A stretch of DNA of 57,967 nucleotides, from NCBI GenBank assembly GCA_038150225.1, contig JAYQWG010000009.1:1-57967 (forward strand). Reading direction: 5' to 3'. The notes beneath the pieces are model-generated. The model saw nothing but the letters and a program-made list of their open reading frames with translations. It was not told the origin of the DNA and made no database searches. Below are positions 24,887-34,301 of the stretch, one piece after another. Position numbers and translations under genes: made by a program. Source of the DNA: Lucifugimonas sp038150225 (GTDB lineage Bacteria > Chloroflexota > Dehalococcoidia > Lucifugimonadales > Lucifugimonadaceae). The first letter of the stretch is position 1, and every line of letters starts with the position of its first letter.

Positions 24887-26092
24887 TTGAAAATTTTTAG
24901 CTATAACCACAAATTGATTTTGTTAGTCGTGATGGGATTATTTGCCCTCGGACTATTTGCCGGTTGTACGACGAGTGAATCTGAAAACGGGAACGAGTCG
25001 GCTCCGACTGTTGTTCCAACGAAGTCCGGTCCTCCGACCGTGATTCCAGAAACACCATCTCCCGCAGCAACTGCTGTGCCACCAACCGTCGCACCTACAT
25101 CGGCACCCGCTCCGACAGCGACCGCCGTTACTCCAATGGCGACCGCGGAACCGGCAGGTCCGGTTTTCGATACCAGTCGATTTGAAGGTATCGAGGGGAT
25201 TGTTGACCCGACAAACTTCGACTGGCCTCGAAGTATAGAAACTTCTGAAGGGATCGTGACACTCGACGCGCCGCCTCAGCGCATTCACTCGCTTTCACTG
25301 GGACACACGGAAATCCTGGCGGCAATTATGGACTTTGTCCGTCTTACCGCCGTGTACAGCTTCTTTAGCGATCCTGAGCAATCGAATATTTCCGATCTTG
25401 CGGCTGCACACAACCAGATCGGATTTGATCCGGAAGAGGTTGTCGCACTGGACCCGGAAATCGCAATTGCTTCAAGGTTTACTAACGCAGCTACGGTGGA
25501 ATTGCTAAAAGACTCTGGAATTCCCGTTGCTCGTGCTTCTCTTGAAAACTCGGTGCTTGGAAATGTTCCGAACATTCTGTTGATCGGCTACATGATAGGT
25601 GCGGAAAAGGAAGCGATTGCCCTTGCCGACATGATGGAAGCAAGAATGAGCTTTATCGAGGATTTGCTCGTTGATAAAGATAGTCCGCGGGTCCTGTCGA
25701 TTTCGAAGTACACCTCGATATTCGCAGCGGGATCCGGTTCTACGGAAGGTGGAATCATTGAGCAAGCTGGTGCAGTAAACGCAGCAGCAGACTCAGGGAT
25801 TGAAGGTCACGCGCAGGTCACGATCGAAGGAATTGCTGCAATCAATCCGGACGTTATCGTTGTGCCTCAACCGCTTGCTGGAGCCGAAGTGTTTATCGAT
25901 GAGTTGATGAGCAGCCCGGTGCTAGCTGAAGTTCCGGCTGTGAAGAATGGACAGGTTCACTACGTTGTCCCTCGTTACCACACCACGTTGTCGCACTGGA
26001 ATGTGCGAGGTGTCGAGCGGATTGCTGAACTGCTGTTCCCATCGGCATTCTCAGGCGTAGAACTCGAGAATTTCTCGCACTATCCCAAGTAG
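24887..26092 (+). CDS. btuF: cobalamin-binding lipoprotein of the ABC importer (BtuF-like)
   Basis: Substrate-binding protein (PF01497 type). Signal peptide MKIFSYNHKLILLVVMGLFA ends in lipobox LFAGC, then a long Pro/Thr/Ala linker (about 30-85) and a periplasmic-binding domain with PPQRIHSLSLGHTEILAA, FDPEEVVALDPEIAIAS and INPDVIVVPQP. The chosen start is TTG 24887, with AGAAGGA 6 nt upstream; ATG 24881 is too close to that site, and the long frame opens at 24845, overlapping btuC. It should be anchored to the outer face of the cytoplasmic membrane and hand B12 to the BtuC-like permease. Confidence 0.88.
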   Translation: MKIFSYNHKLILLVVMGLFALGLFAGCTTSESENGNESAPTVVPTKSGPPTVIPETPSPAATAVPPTVAPTSAPAPTATAVTPMATAEPAGPVFDTSRFEGIEGIVDPTNFDWPRSIETSEGIVTLDAPPQRIHSLSLGHTEILAAIMDFVRLTAVYSFFSDPEQSNISDLAAAHNQIGFDPEEVVALDPEIAIASRFTNAATVELLKDSGIPVARASLENSVLGNVPNILLIGYMIGAEKEAIALADMMEARMSFIEDLLVDKDSPRVLSISKYTSIFAAGSGSTEGGIIEQAGAVNAAADSGIEGHAQVTIEGIAAINPDVIVVPQPLAGAEVFIDELMSSPVLAEVPAVKNGQVHYVVPRYHTTLSHWNVRGVERIAELLFPSAFSGVELENFSHYPK

Positions 26093-26105
26093 GAAGCACA
26101 TTCCA

Positions 26106-27413
26106 TTGGTTGGCATCGATACACACAAAGACAACCCGACTTCCGAACTGGAAGGACCGGTAGCTCGAGTCGAAAATCTTTCGACCTCGTTCGGTTCGAC
26201 GAGATTTGTGAACGACGTGACGCTCGAAGTAATGCCGGGCGAAGTTGTCGGTGTGATCGGTGCCAATGGCAGTGGAAAAACAACGCTGCTCAGAACAATA
26301 GCAGGGCTGGTTCCGTCCGAATCGGGCTCTGTTGAAGTCGTCGGTGAATCAGCTTGGACTCTGAACAGCAGGGACCGAGCGAAGTTGATGGCATACATGC
26401 CGCAGCACGCTGATCGTCACCCGTTCACTGCTTACGAGTCTGTTCTGATGGGCAGGTACCCGCATTTGGGTCGCTTCGATTTGGAGCGTCCGTCAGATCG
26501 AGAACAAGCGTGGGATGCAATGCGAAGGACCGGTACGGTCGAGTTCGCCAATCGCAAGCTGGAAACATTGTCAGGAGGCGAGCGGCAAAGAGTGGTCCTG
26601 GCAAGAGTGTTGGTTCAGCAAGCACCTTTGTTGCTGATGGATGAGCCAACTTCTTCGCTCGATTTGCACCACCAGATTTTGACCATGAACCTGGTGCGAG
26701 ACGATGTAACTTCGCGCCAGTCTTCAGCAATCGTGATTTTGCACAACCTTTCACTTGCTGCACGTTTCTGTGACCGATTGGTTTTACTGAAAGATGGAGC
26801 TGTAATCGCTGAGGGAACTCCATGGGAGGTGCTTACTCCCGCCCACTTGCGGACCGGGTTCGCGGTCGAAGGACTGGTCGAACCCGATCCTGTGACGGGC
26901 AAACCGCACGTGTTGTTGCTAGGCAGCGAAGATGCTGGCGACGAGAACCGTGTCGGTGAAGGTCGAACTGTCCACCTCGTATGTGGTGCAGGTAGTGGTC
27001 GAGAGCTGATGCACCAGTTGAGGGTGGCTGGTTATCGAGTCACCGCTGGTGTCCTGGGACAAGGCGACTCGGACGCTGAGGCAGCTGAGCGATTGGGCAT
27101 TGAGTACATCAAGTCGCCACCGTTTTCGGCAATCACGGACGAACAACATGCAACTCATGTTGAGCTCGCGGGAGCAGCCGATGTTGTCGTTCTTCTGCCC
27201 ATGGCGATTGGACAGAACAATCTTCGAAATATCGAAGCGTTGACGGATGCGAATGATGTGATTGTTGTTGAATCACCAAACGATGACGAAATTGGTGACT
27301 ACACAGACGGACTAGCTTCAAATCTTAGAAGCGAGTTGATCGAAAGAAGTGGAACGCTTCCAGAAACAGCAGTGCTATTTGAGCTGGCGCGCCGATTCTC
27401 TGCCGACGATTAG
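26106..27413 (+). CDS. btuD: cobalamin ABC importer ATPase with C-terminal extension (BtuD-like)
   Basis: ABC ATPase of the FepC/BtuD class: Walker A GANGSGKTT (residues about 56-64), Q-loop MPQHADRHP, signature LSGGERQRV, Walker B LLLMDEPTSSLD, switch His in ILHNLS. The core ends at about 265, but the protein runs to 435 aa; the extra 170 residues look like an independent alpha/beta domain (RTVHLVCGAGSGRELMHQL, VVLLPMAIGQNN, VIVVESPNDDEIGD). TTG start with AGGAAG about 10 nt upstream. Its TAG (27411-27413) overlaps the TAA of the convergent cobyric acid synthase gene by two bases. Confidence 0.88.
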   Translation: MVGIDTHKDNPTSELEGPVARVENLSTSFGSTRFVNDVTLEVMPGEVVGVIGANGSGKTTLLRTIAGLVPSESGSVEVVGESAWTLNSRDRAKLMAYMPQHADRHPFTAYESVLMGRYPHLGRFDLERPSDREQAWDAMRRTGTVEFANRKLETLSGGERQRVVLARVLVQQAPLLLMDEPTSSLDLHHQILTMNLVRDDVTSRQSSAIVILHNLSLAARFCDRLVLLKDGAVIAEGTPWEVLTPAHLRTGFAVEGLVEPDPVTGKPHVLLLGSEDAGDENRVGEGRTVHLVCGAGSGRELMHQLRVAGYRVTAGVLGQGDSDAEAAERLGIEYIKSPPFSAITDEQHATHVELAGAADVVVLLPMAIGQNNLRNIEALTDANDVIVVESPNDDEIGDYTDGLASNLRSELIERSGTLPETAVLFELARRFSADD

Positions 27414-28924
27414 CCGTCGACAAAACTCTTCAGCAAGTCCATGTCGATGGACTGCCGGACGTGATCTGCCAGACGGTCGTACTCAGCTTCCATTGAGAAA
27501 TCCGGAATTACCGGTTCCGGCAGATTATTAGCTTTCGCTACGTTTGTGAGGAGCCGACCGAGGATTTCGGGCGAGTCGAAGAAGCCATGGACGTACGTTC
27601 CAAGAACGTTGCCTTTTGAGGCAATCAGACCGTCACTCCATGTTTCATTATCGCCACTGAGACGTGCGAGTTCGACGGCAGGTTCATCGGTGATTTCCGC
27701 TTCACCCATGTGGATTTCATACCCAACACCGCCAGCTTTTGCTCCCGCGAGAATTCCGGAATCGTGAGCAGGTAGCTCGATCTCTACGCGCCCAGTCGTT
27801 TTGGCCTGCTGGAAAGTTGTCCGCAGAGGCAGCAGCCCAAGTCCTTCTTCGAAATCGGTTGCTCGTGACTCGGTCCGTTGAGGGTCGGAAATACTCTCAC
27901 CAAGCATCTGATATCCACCGCATATGCCAATGACAGTAGTGCCGTTCTGGGCGGCAGACTTGATGGCGGTGTCGAGACCTCGAGACTTCATCCACAGCAG
28001 ATCAGAAATGGTGCTTTTAGAACCAGGGATGATGATGACATGTGTGGTAGTTAGTTGCGATGGAGAATCAACAACTCGAACTCGGCAACCAGCGCGCCGA
28101 AACGGGTCGAGATCGTCGTGGTTGGAGACTCGCGGAAGGCTGATGACGGCGATAGTTAGGGTAGTTGGATTTGAGGGGGGGGCGTAATCACCAAACGTAA
28201 CTCCGTCTTCATCTTTAACTTGCAAGTCGTAGAGGAACGGTACAACTCCCATGACAGGCACATTCGTGCGTTCGGCGATCATCTGAGGAAGTGGGTCGAG
28301 TAGCGCCATATCGCCACGGAATCGGTTGATGAGAGTTGCTCTGACCAAGTCACGCTCGTCTGGCTCTAGCAACTCGATTGTGCCGAGCAACGACGCAAAC
28401 ACTCCACCTCTATCAATATCACCAACCAGAATCACCGAGGCATCGGCATGCTTCGCCATTCGCATATTTACGATGTCACGATCTCGCAGGTTGACCTCGG
28501 CGGGGCTTCCAGCACCTTCGAGGACAATCACATCGTGTTTGGCAGCAAGTCGATCGTAGGCGGCGGTCACTTCTCGCCAGACATCTGACTGGTCGCCCCA
28601 GTATTTGCGGGCGGCGAACGAACCAACCGCTTTGCCGTTGATAACTACTTGAGAGCGACTGTCGGCTTCTGGCTTCAGCAGCACAGGGTTCATATCGGTA
28701 GTCGGTTCGATACCGGCGGCTTGAGCCTGTACGACCTGCGCTCGACCCATCTCTCCGCCGTCGGCCGTGACGTAGGAGTTATTCGACATGTTCTGCGCCT
28801 TGAACGGCACAACGTCGATACCGTCCTGGGCGAGTATGCGGCAAAGAGCAGCAGCAATGACACTTTTACCAACAGAAGATCCGGTCCCCTGGACCATGAT
28901 CGCCTTCGCCCTTCCTCCACCCAT
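27410..28924 (-). CDS. cobQ: cobyric acid synthase
   Basis: Amidates the b, d, e and g side chains of the corrin ring with glutamine (CobQ/CbiP). N-terminal AMP/ATP-binding domain with MVQGTGSSVGKSVIAAALCR and FKAQNMSNNS, then the class-I-like glutaminase-fold domain with IIPGSKSTISDL, GICGGYQMLG (catalytic Cys) and YVHGFFDSPE. 504 aa, full length. A histidine-phosphatase gene lies 7 nt upstream on the same strand, forming a two-gene cobamide unit that converges on the B12 importer. Confidence 0.95.
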   Translation of the reverse strand: MGGGRAKAIMVQGTGSSVGKSVIAAALCRILAQDGIDVVPFKAQNMSNNSYVTADGGEMGRAQVVQAQAAGIEPTTDMNPVLLKPEADSRSQVVINGKAVGSFAARKYWGDQSDVWREVTAAYDRLAAKHDVIVLEGAGSPAEVNLRDRDIVNMRMAKHADASVILVGDIDRGGVFASLLGTIELLEPDERDLVRATLINRFRGDMALLDPLPQMIAERTNVPVMGVVPFLYDLQVKDEDGVTFGDYAPPSNPTTLTIAVISLPRVSNHDDLDPFRRAGCRVRVVDSPSQLTTTHVIIIPGSKSTISDLLWMKSRGLDTAIKSAAQNGTTVIGICGGYQMLGESISDPQRTESRATDFEEGLGLLPLRTTFQQAKTTGRVEIELPAHDSGILAGAKAGGVGYEIHMGEAEITDEPAVELARLSGDNETWSDGLIASKGNVLGTYVHGFFDSPEILGRLLTNVAKANNLPEPVIPDFSMEAEYDRLADHVRQSIDMDLLKSFVDG

Positions 28925-28931
28925 GTACTTG

Positions 28932-29531
28932 CTAGGCCTTTAAGTGGTTTGTTTGGTTCAAAAGAGCGAGCGTGTTTGGTTCTTCACCTGTCGGATGAAT
29001 CCCGATCACCGAGACCGAGCAGTTGTCGATCACGAAATTGAACATTGAAGAATCTGGGAGGTCGAGCACTGCTGCGAGCAAACCCTTCATCGAACCACCG
29101 TGTCCAACGAGGACGACATCTCCTGTGTCGGCGCGGAGATTCGCCTCTTCCAGCCAAAGATTGCCACGAACCGGGAGATTCGAGCGTTGTTCTCCTCCTG
29201 GAGGGTCGACATAGTCGGCACCTTTTTGTGCTACTTCCGGGCTCGTTTTTTCGATGTCTTCGGCAAGCATTCCTTCCCAGTCACCGTAGTCGATCTCGAG
29301 AAGGTGATCGGACGTATGGACTGGCATACCGAACTCAAGCGCGGTTTTGTAGCAGCGCTGGAGTGGTGAAGCCCAAACCTTGGTGACGTCGTAGTTCTCT
29401 TTGACGTGCCGCGCAGCGAGAGATGCTTGGCGTGCGCCTTCTTCGTTCAGTGGTTGGTCGTTTCGACCTTGCTTGCGGCGTTCGACGTTCCAATTGGTTT
29501 GTCCGTGGCGAATCAGAATGAGGCGAGTCAA
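28932..29531 (-). CDS. cobC: histidine phosphatase, probable alpha-ribazole phosphatase
   Basis: Phosphoglycerate-mutase-like fold: ILIRHGQTNWN with the catalytic His (RHG motif), SPLQRCYKTAL, EIDYGDWEG, and the second His in LVGHGGSMKGL. 199 aa from TTG 29531, which has AAGGACA 6 nt upstream; the longer frame (to 29582) has no better site. CobC dephosphorylates alpha-ribazole phosphate in lower-ligand assembly; that assignment rests on the tight linkage to cobQ, because the family is broad and a generic phosphatase is possible. Confidence 0.8.
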   Translation of the reverse strand: MTRLILIRHGQTNWNVERRKQGRNDQPLNEEGARQASLAARHVKENYDVTKVWASPLQRCYKTALEFGMPVHTSDHLLEIDYGDWEGMLAEDIEKTSPEVAQKGADYVDPPGGEQRSNLPVRGNLWLEEANLRADTGDVVLVGHGGSMKGLLAAVLDLPDSSMFNFVIDNCSVSVIGIHPTGEEPNTLALLNQTNHLKA

Positions 29532-29700
29532 CGTATGTCCTTGGGCTCGGTATTTGCGATGCCCTAGTTGAGAAAAGGGCACCTAAGTGATGATTACGAA
29601 TTGTGATGGAATCTTTACCCAAGTGGAATACCGGAAATGATAGTTTGGACTGTGATGCGATTCGATATGTCAGACTTGAACTATCTAAGGAGATTCGGTA

Positions 29701-30429
29701 GTGTCGGTTGATTCGATTATTTCGGCTGCGAATGTCAACAAGACGTACAGGTCGAGAGATGTTGTTGTTGAGGCGTTGAACAACGTTTCTATCGAGGTTC
29801 AGGCAGGCGAAATGGTAGCCGTCATGGGACCCAGTGGATCGGGCAAAACGACGCTTCTGAACTGTATGTCTGGTCTGGATTCAATCGATTCTGGTGATGT
29901 CCACATTTCAGGACAGTTGCTCCGAACAATGTCAGACGATGCTTTAAGCGACTACCGTGCCCGCTCAATGGGTTTCGTGTTCCAGGCATACAACCTGTTG
30001 CCAGTATTGTCGGCGCACGAGAATGTTGAATTACCGTTGATTCTCGCTGGTGTTGGGCAAAAAAACGCCCGAGAACGAGCAGCCGAAAAACTCGAACTCG
30101 TGGGCCTTGGTGATCGACTAGATCACCTGCCAGCTGAACTTTCGGGTGGACAGCAGCAACGAGTTGCGATTGCCAGGGCACTGGCAAACGACCCTGCGAT
30201 CGTTTGGGCGGATGAACCAACCGGAAACCTCGACTCCACGAATGCCGCAGAAATCATGGATTTACTTGTTCGCCTGAACAAGGAGCAGCAGCAAACGTTC
30301 GTCCTGGTTACTCACTCAGAGGAAGTTGGCGGTCTCGCCAATCGAATTATTCGAATGAGTGACGGCTACGTGGTAGATGACGGGAACGGCAATTCTCAGG
30401 CAGCCGGTCAGCCGGCTAATGCTGAATAA
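29701..30429 (+). CDS. ABC exporter ATPase (LolD/MacB type)
   Basis: 242-aa ATPase: Walker A GPSGSGKTTLLN (residues about 43-54), Q-loop VFQAYNLLP, signature ELSGGQQQRVAIARAL, Walker B VWADEPTGNLDS, H-loop LVTHSEE. The NLLP and GNLDS wording is that of the MacB/LolD/FtsE class, which powers mechanotransmission rather than import. GTG start with AAGGAG upstream. The partner permease begins 12 nt after the stop. Confidence 0.93.
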   Translation: MSVDSIISAANVNKTYRSRDVVVEALNNVSIEVQAGEMVAVMGPSGSGKTTLLNCMSGLDSIDSGDVHISGQLLRTMSDDALSDYRARSMGFVFQAYNLLPVLSAHENVELPLILAGVGQKNARERAAEKLELVGLGDRLDHLPAELSGGQQQRVAIARALANDPAIVWADEPTGNLDSTNAAEIMDLLVRLNKEQQQTFVLVTHSEEVGGLANRIIRMSDGYVVDDGNGNSQAAGQPANAE

Positions 30430-30441
30430 CGGAGGGCTCTA

Positions 30442-33400
30442 ATGGAAACGCTCTTCGGAATTGAAATGAACCAGCTTGCTGGATCACTTGTTGTCCTTAC
30501 CGTCATTGCACTCGGGATTATCGCGTTTATGGCGTCACGAAACCGCGTGCTACTAAAACTCGCTGTTCGAAATATTCCTCGCCGTAAAGCACAGAGTTCG
30601 CTAATTATTGGCGGACTAATGCTCAGCACGACGATCATCATGGCGGCTCTGGCAATAGGTGATTCGGTATCGAGTACGATCCGTGGTGCCGTGTTCGATG
30701 CACTGGAAGACACGGATATTCGTGTCGAATCGCCGGTTCTTTCGTTATTCGGTGACAACTATCTCGACCAGACGGCTGTCGACCGTGTGAAAACAACGGT
30801 TGCTGGCGACGATCGGGTCGATGGTGTGTTGCCGGTAATTCGGGAACCCCTTCCCGTGCTCAACGAATCTGGTGGAAAGACCGTGGCTGGCACTTCGGTC
30901 GTCGGTGTTCATCTGGAGTCGTTGAGCGGTTTTGAGAGCCTGAAAGACGCCGATGGTGACAGGGCGAACCTGCTTGGTATTGGCGCCGACGAAGTCCTGG
31001 TTAACAAGGCGCTTGCTGAAGACCTCGAGGTCGGGATCGGCGATGAAGTGATGATCGTCACTCCAGAGGGTCGAACCAACTTTGCGGTGGCTGGAATTGT
31101 TGAAAACAAGGGACTTGCAGGTGGTTCCGAAACCACCAGGGCTGGGGTTGTCATGTCATCCGTGCCATTGCAAGAGATTCTCGGTCGTTCGGGTCAGTTC
31201 AACGAAATCGACATTTCAGTTGTTGGGGGGCGGGATGTCGACTCGGAAATTTCTGCCGAACTCGCCGAGGACCTGAAACTGGCGTTTATTAATGGGCCAG
31301 CAGCCGACCAATTATTCACGGCATTGAAGCAACCGAACGTCAAAGCTGCGCTGGAAACAAAAGTTGAGGAATCGGCAGGTCCGAATCAGTTTGCACCCGA
31401 CACACTAGCCGAGCTAGTCGAAGAGCTTGAAAACGAATCGATTACGGACGAGTTCAAGATTGCTGCAACGAACCCGGTAACGCTTGCGCTCGTTGGTGGT
31501 GTAATCGAAGAGCTTGGAGATTTGCAACTTACTCAGTCTCTGTTGCTTCCAATGTCTCAGCTCGTGGAGCTAGAGGTTGTCGCCCTCAAGAACGATGGAC
31601 TTGAAATCGCGGAGCTCGTCGGAAGTTTGTTCGTGACAATCTTCGGAGTGTTTGGCTCCTTCTCGATCATCGTGGGATTGCTGCTGATCTTCCTTGTATT
31701 CGTCATGCTTGCTGCTGAACGAACAGGCGAAATGGGAATCATTCGTGCTGTTGGAACCAAACGCCGCCACCTCGTTCAAATGTTTACCTACGAGGGGATT
31801 CTTTACTCGATTGGTGCAGCCGGTGCCGGGGTGATACTCGGTTTACTCGCCAGCGTGGCACTTGTGCGGATCATGACTGAACTGTTCAGCGCAGACGATC
31901 TGATCACATTTAGCTACGGCGTCACTGCTCAATCGATTATTGTGGCGTTCTGTGCAGGTTTGTTCCTGACCGCGGTGACAGTAGTTATCTCTGCTTACCG
32001 TGTTAGCAAGCTCAACATCGTTGTCGCAATTAGGGGACTCGGACAAGAATTCGTGAAAGACGATGTTCCCGGAGCAGGCCGACGATTCAAGAATGCTGTG
32101 CGCTGGTTGGGTGGCCCGCTGACTTACGGTCTGGACACAATTCGAGCACGTCGCACAGGCGAAGGAATCGGTCTGCGAATTGTCCTGTTTATCGTATGGG
32201 TGCTGTTGATCGCAAACAGCTTCATCGCTCTTGCTGTTGCCCCAGATGACGTAATAGTCGAACAGGTCATTAGCCAGGCTGTAGTCGTTTGGCTGTTCAT
32301 GTTCTTTTTCAAGATGTTCAAGTTCGTTCAACCCTGGCTGGCTTCCGGAGTCCCACTGATCCCTGTCGGCCTACTAATGGCACTTGCTGGTTTTACTGAA
32401 GAGAAGGGCATTGAAGGTCTTTCAAGCGACAGTGCTTTCTTCTTCATGATGGGAGCGAACATATTTGTCTTTGGTGTGGGTCTATTCATTCGTCGACTCA
32501 TGGATCGACGCGGATACCGTGAAGAAGTCCAAAAGCGAGTATCGATGACATTTATTGGTGTCGTTTTGCTCGTGTGGTGGGGCTTGCCGTTTGATGCCCT
32601 TGATTGGCTCACAGGCACGCCAAGCGGCGGCTTCGACATGTTCGTACTATCAGGCGTTTCGATGGTCGCTTCCGCTGTTTGGGTTGTGATGCACAACGCA
32701 GACCTGATCGTGAAGTTCATCAACCTGTTCATTGGTCGTTCTGGCAGGCTTCGCCCAGTTGTCCGTATGGCAATTGCCTACCCAATGGCAGCTCGTTTCC
32801 GAACGGGTCTTACTCTTGCAATGTTTTCGCTCGTGATCTTCACGTTGATGATCTTCGCGATCCTGAGCAACATTGGCAGTGTGATCGAGGATGAGCCAGA
32901 ACTTGTGTCTGGTGGGTTTGATATCCGTACCGAGATTTCACGAGACCTTCCGATCGACGATCCACTCACTCTGATCGACGCTAGCGCAGATCTGGACCGC
33001 TCCGATTTCGAATTGATCGCTTCTCAGTCACGACTTCAGGTCGAGGCGCGCCAGGAGGGCGTTGAAGACCTTTCGTTCAAAGGCGCACGTATTCGCGGGA
33101 TGGACGAAGTATGGCTTTCCAACAACACATTTGAACTGACGCACTGGGACCCTGCTTACGGAGCAACAGAACGTGAGATTTGGACGGCTATTGAGAACGA
33201 TCCTTCGCTCACAGTTGTCCTTGGCTCGATGATTGAGACCGGTGACTTTGGCGGTGGTCCGATCGGATTTGGTTCGATATTGAGTATCGAAGGAATCAAG
33301 TCGAGCGAACCGGGTGAAATCGAGGCAGTAGACCTCACGGTGCGTCCGCCACTTGCGCAAGGTGTTGGCAAGAGTGTTGATGTGAAAGTCATCGGTGTGC

Positions 33401-34032
33401 TGGATCAATTTGCCGACGCATTCGAGCTCGGCGTGGCTGACCTTTACATGAACCCTGATGTGATGACTGAACTATCTGAAGTCCCGGTAACTGCTGTCGA
33501 CTACAAGTTCAAACTCGCTGATCCGGACCGGGCAGACGAAATTACCCGACTGCTTGAAACCACATTCCTTGAGCACGGTATGACGGCAAAAGCGACCATG
33601 ACAGACATCGAGGACAACCAACGGCAGAACAACGCATTCAACTTGCTGTTCCAGGGCTTCATGGGTCTTGGGTTGCTCGTCGGTGTCGCTGCACTTGGTG
33701 TGGTCGCTTTCCGAGCGGTGGTTGAGCGCAGACAGTCGATTGGCATGATGCGTGCACTTGGTTACACAGGTCGAATGGTTCAACTGCAGTTCTTGATGGA
33801 ATCGGGAGTAGTTGCAATTCTTGGGTCAGCACTTGGAATTAGTCTTGGTACGTTGATTGGTTGGAACATTTTCGATTCGATCAGCCAGGAGACGGACGGA
33901 GTAACTTTCGTCATTCCGTGGTTGAACGTGACGATCATCGTTTTGATCGCAGTGGCGTTCTCATTGTTGAACACATTGCTGCCAGCCAGGCAGGCGGCGA
34001 GCATTACGCCGTCGGAGGCACTCCGGTATTAG
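30442..34032 (+). CDS. large FtsX-like ABC permease
   Basis: 1196-aa permease. An N-terminal helix (about 8-30), then RNIPRRKAQSSLIIGGLMLS leading into a large extracytoplasmic domain, a first FtsX core (about 400-540, with MLAAERTGEMGIIRAVGTKR), a middle membrane block (about 580-720), a second extracytoplasmic domain (about 830-1070) and a second FtsX core ending LLPARQAASITPSEALRY. The tandem FtsX plan resembles permeases that move lipids or lipoproteins, or export peptides, in Gram-positive-type cells. The substrate is unknown. ATG with GGAGGGC upstream; an R1/R2 repeat block follows. Confidence 0.9.
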   Translation: METLFGIEMNQLAGSLVVLTVIALGIIAFMASRNRVLLKLAVRNIPRRKAQSSLIIGGLMLSTTIIMAALAIGDSVSSTIRGAVFDALEDTDIRVESPVLSLFGDNYLDQTAVDRVKTTVAGDDRVDGVLPVIREPLPVLNESGGKTVAGTSVVGVHLESLSGFESLKDADGDRANLLGIGADEVLVNKALAEDLEVGIGDEVMIVTPEGRTNFAVAGIVENKGLAGGSETTRAGVVMSSVPLQEILGRSGQFNEIDISVVGGRDVDSEISAELAEDLKLAFINGPAADQLFTALKQPNVKAALETKVEESAGPNQFAPDTLAELVEELENESITDEFKIAATNPVTLALVGGVIEELGDLQLTQSLLLPMSQLVELEVVALKNDGLEIAELVGSLFVTIFGVFGSFSIIVGLLLIFLVFVMLAAERTGEMGIIRAVGTKRRHLVQMFTYEGILYSIGAAGAGVILGLLASVALVRIMTELFSADDLITFSYGVTAQSIIVAFCAGLFLTAVTVVISAYRVSKLNIVVAIRGLGQEFVKDDVPGAGRRFKNAVRWLGGPLTYGLDTIRARRTGEGIGLRIVLFIVWVLLIANSFIALAVAPDDVIVEQVISQAVVVWLFMFFFKMFKFVQPWLASGVPLIPVGLLMALAGFTEEKGIEGLSSDSAFFFMMGANIFVFGVGLFIRRLMDRRGYREEVQKRVSMTFIGVVLLVWWGLPFDALDWLTGTPSGGFDMFVLSGVSMVASAVWVVMHNADLIVKFINLFIGRSGRLRPVVRMAIAYPMAARFRTGLTLAMFSLVIFTLMIFAILSNIGSVIEDEPELVSGGFDIRTEISRDLPIDDPLTLIDASADLDRSDFELIASQSRLQVEARQEGVEDLSFKGARIRGMDEVWLSNNTFELTHWDPAYGATEREIWTAIENDPSLTVVLGSMIETGDFGGGPIGFGSILSIEGIKSSEPGEIEAVDLTVRPPLAQGVGKSVDVKVIGVLDQFADAFELGVADLYMNPDVMTELSEVPVTAVDYKFKLADPDRADEITRLLETTFLEHGMTAKATMTDIEDNQRQNNAFNLLFQGFMGLGLLVGVAALGVVAFRAVVERRQSIGMMRALGYTGRMVQLQFLMESGVVAILGSALGISLGTLIGWNIFDSISQETDGVTFVIPWLNVTIIVLIAVAFSLLNTLLPARQAASITPSEALRY

Positions 34033-34036
34033 GAAA

Positions 34037-34300
34037 ATTGTCATCCCGTGCGTAAGCCGAGGGATCAGTAGTTTTAGCAATTAACGTTGATTCCTCCGCT
34101 GCGGTCGGAATGACAAATACGCCCATCATCCTGAACTTGCTTCAAGATCTCGCGAACCCCACGTCACCCCACCGAAGGTCCCTCCAGCAAGGTCGGGAAC
34201 TGGTTTGACTTTCGTTATGACGCGATCGTGACGTAGTCACTCAGCTTCGACCCCGCAGTCTCCTATCCCTAACCCTTTCCAGTCCGGAAAGGGGATTTGG
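34037..34300. repeat. R1 and R2 repeat block
   Basis: R1 stem variant ATTCC (34090-34094) / GGAAT (34107-34111), a CATCCTGAACTTGC unit and a GGTCCCTCCAGCAAGGTCGG unit, then an R2 copy: GCGATCGTGACGTAGTCACT and hairpin CCCTTTCC (34273-34280), loop AGTCC, GGAAAGGG (34286-34293). It fills the space between the convergent permease gene and mobA. Confidence 0.75.
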
Positions 34301-34301
34301 G

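Noticed and set aside
94..34300. The R1/R2 repeats as a CRISPR array
   Set aside because: Copies lie kilobases apart, differ in length and orientation, have no regular spacers, and no cas gene is present.
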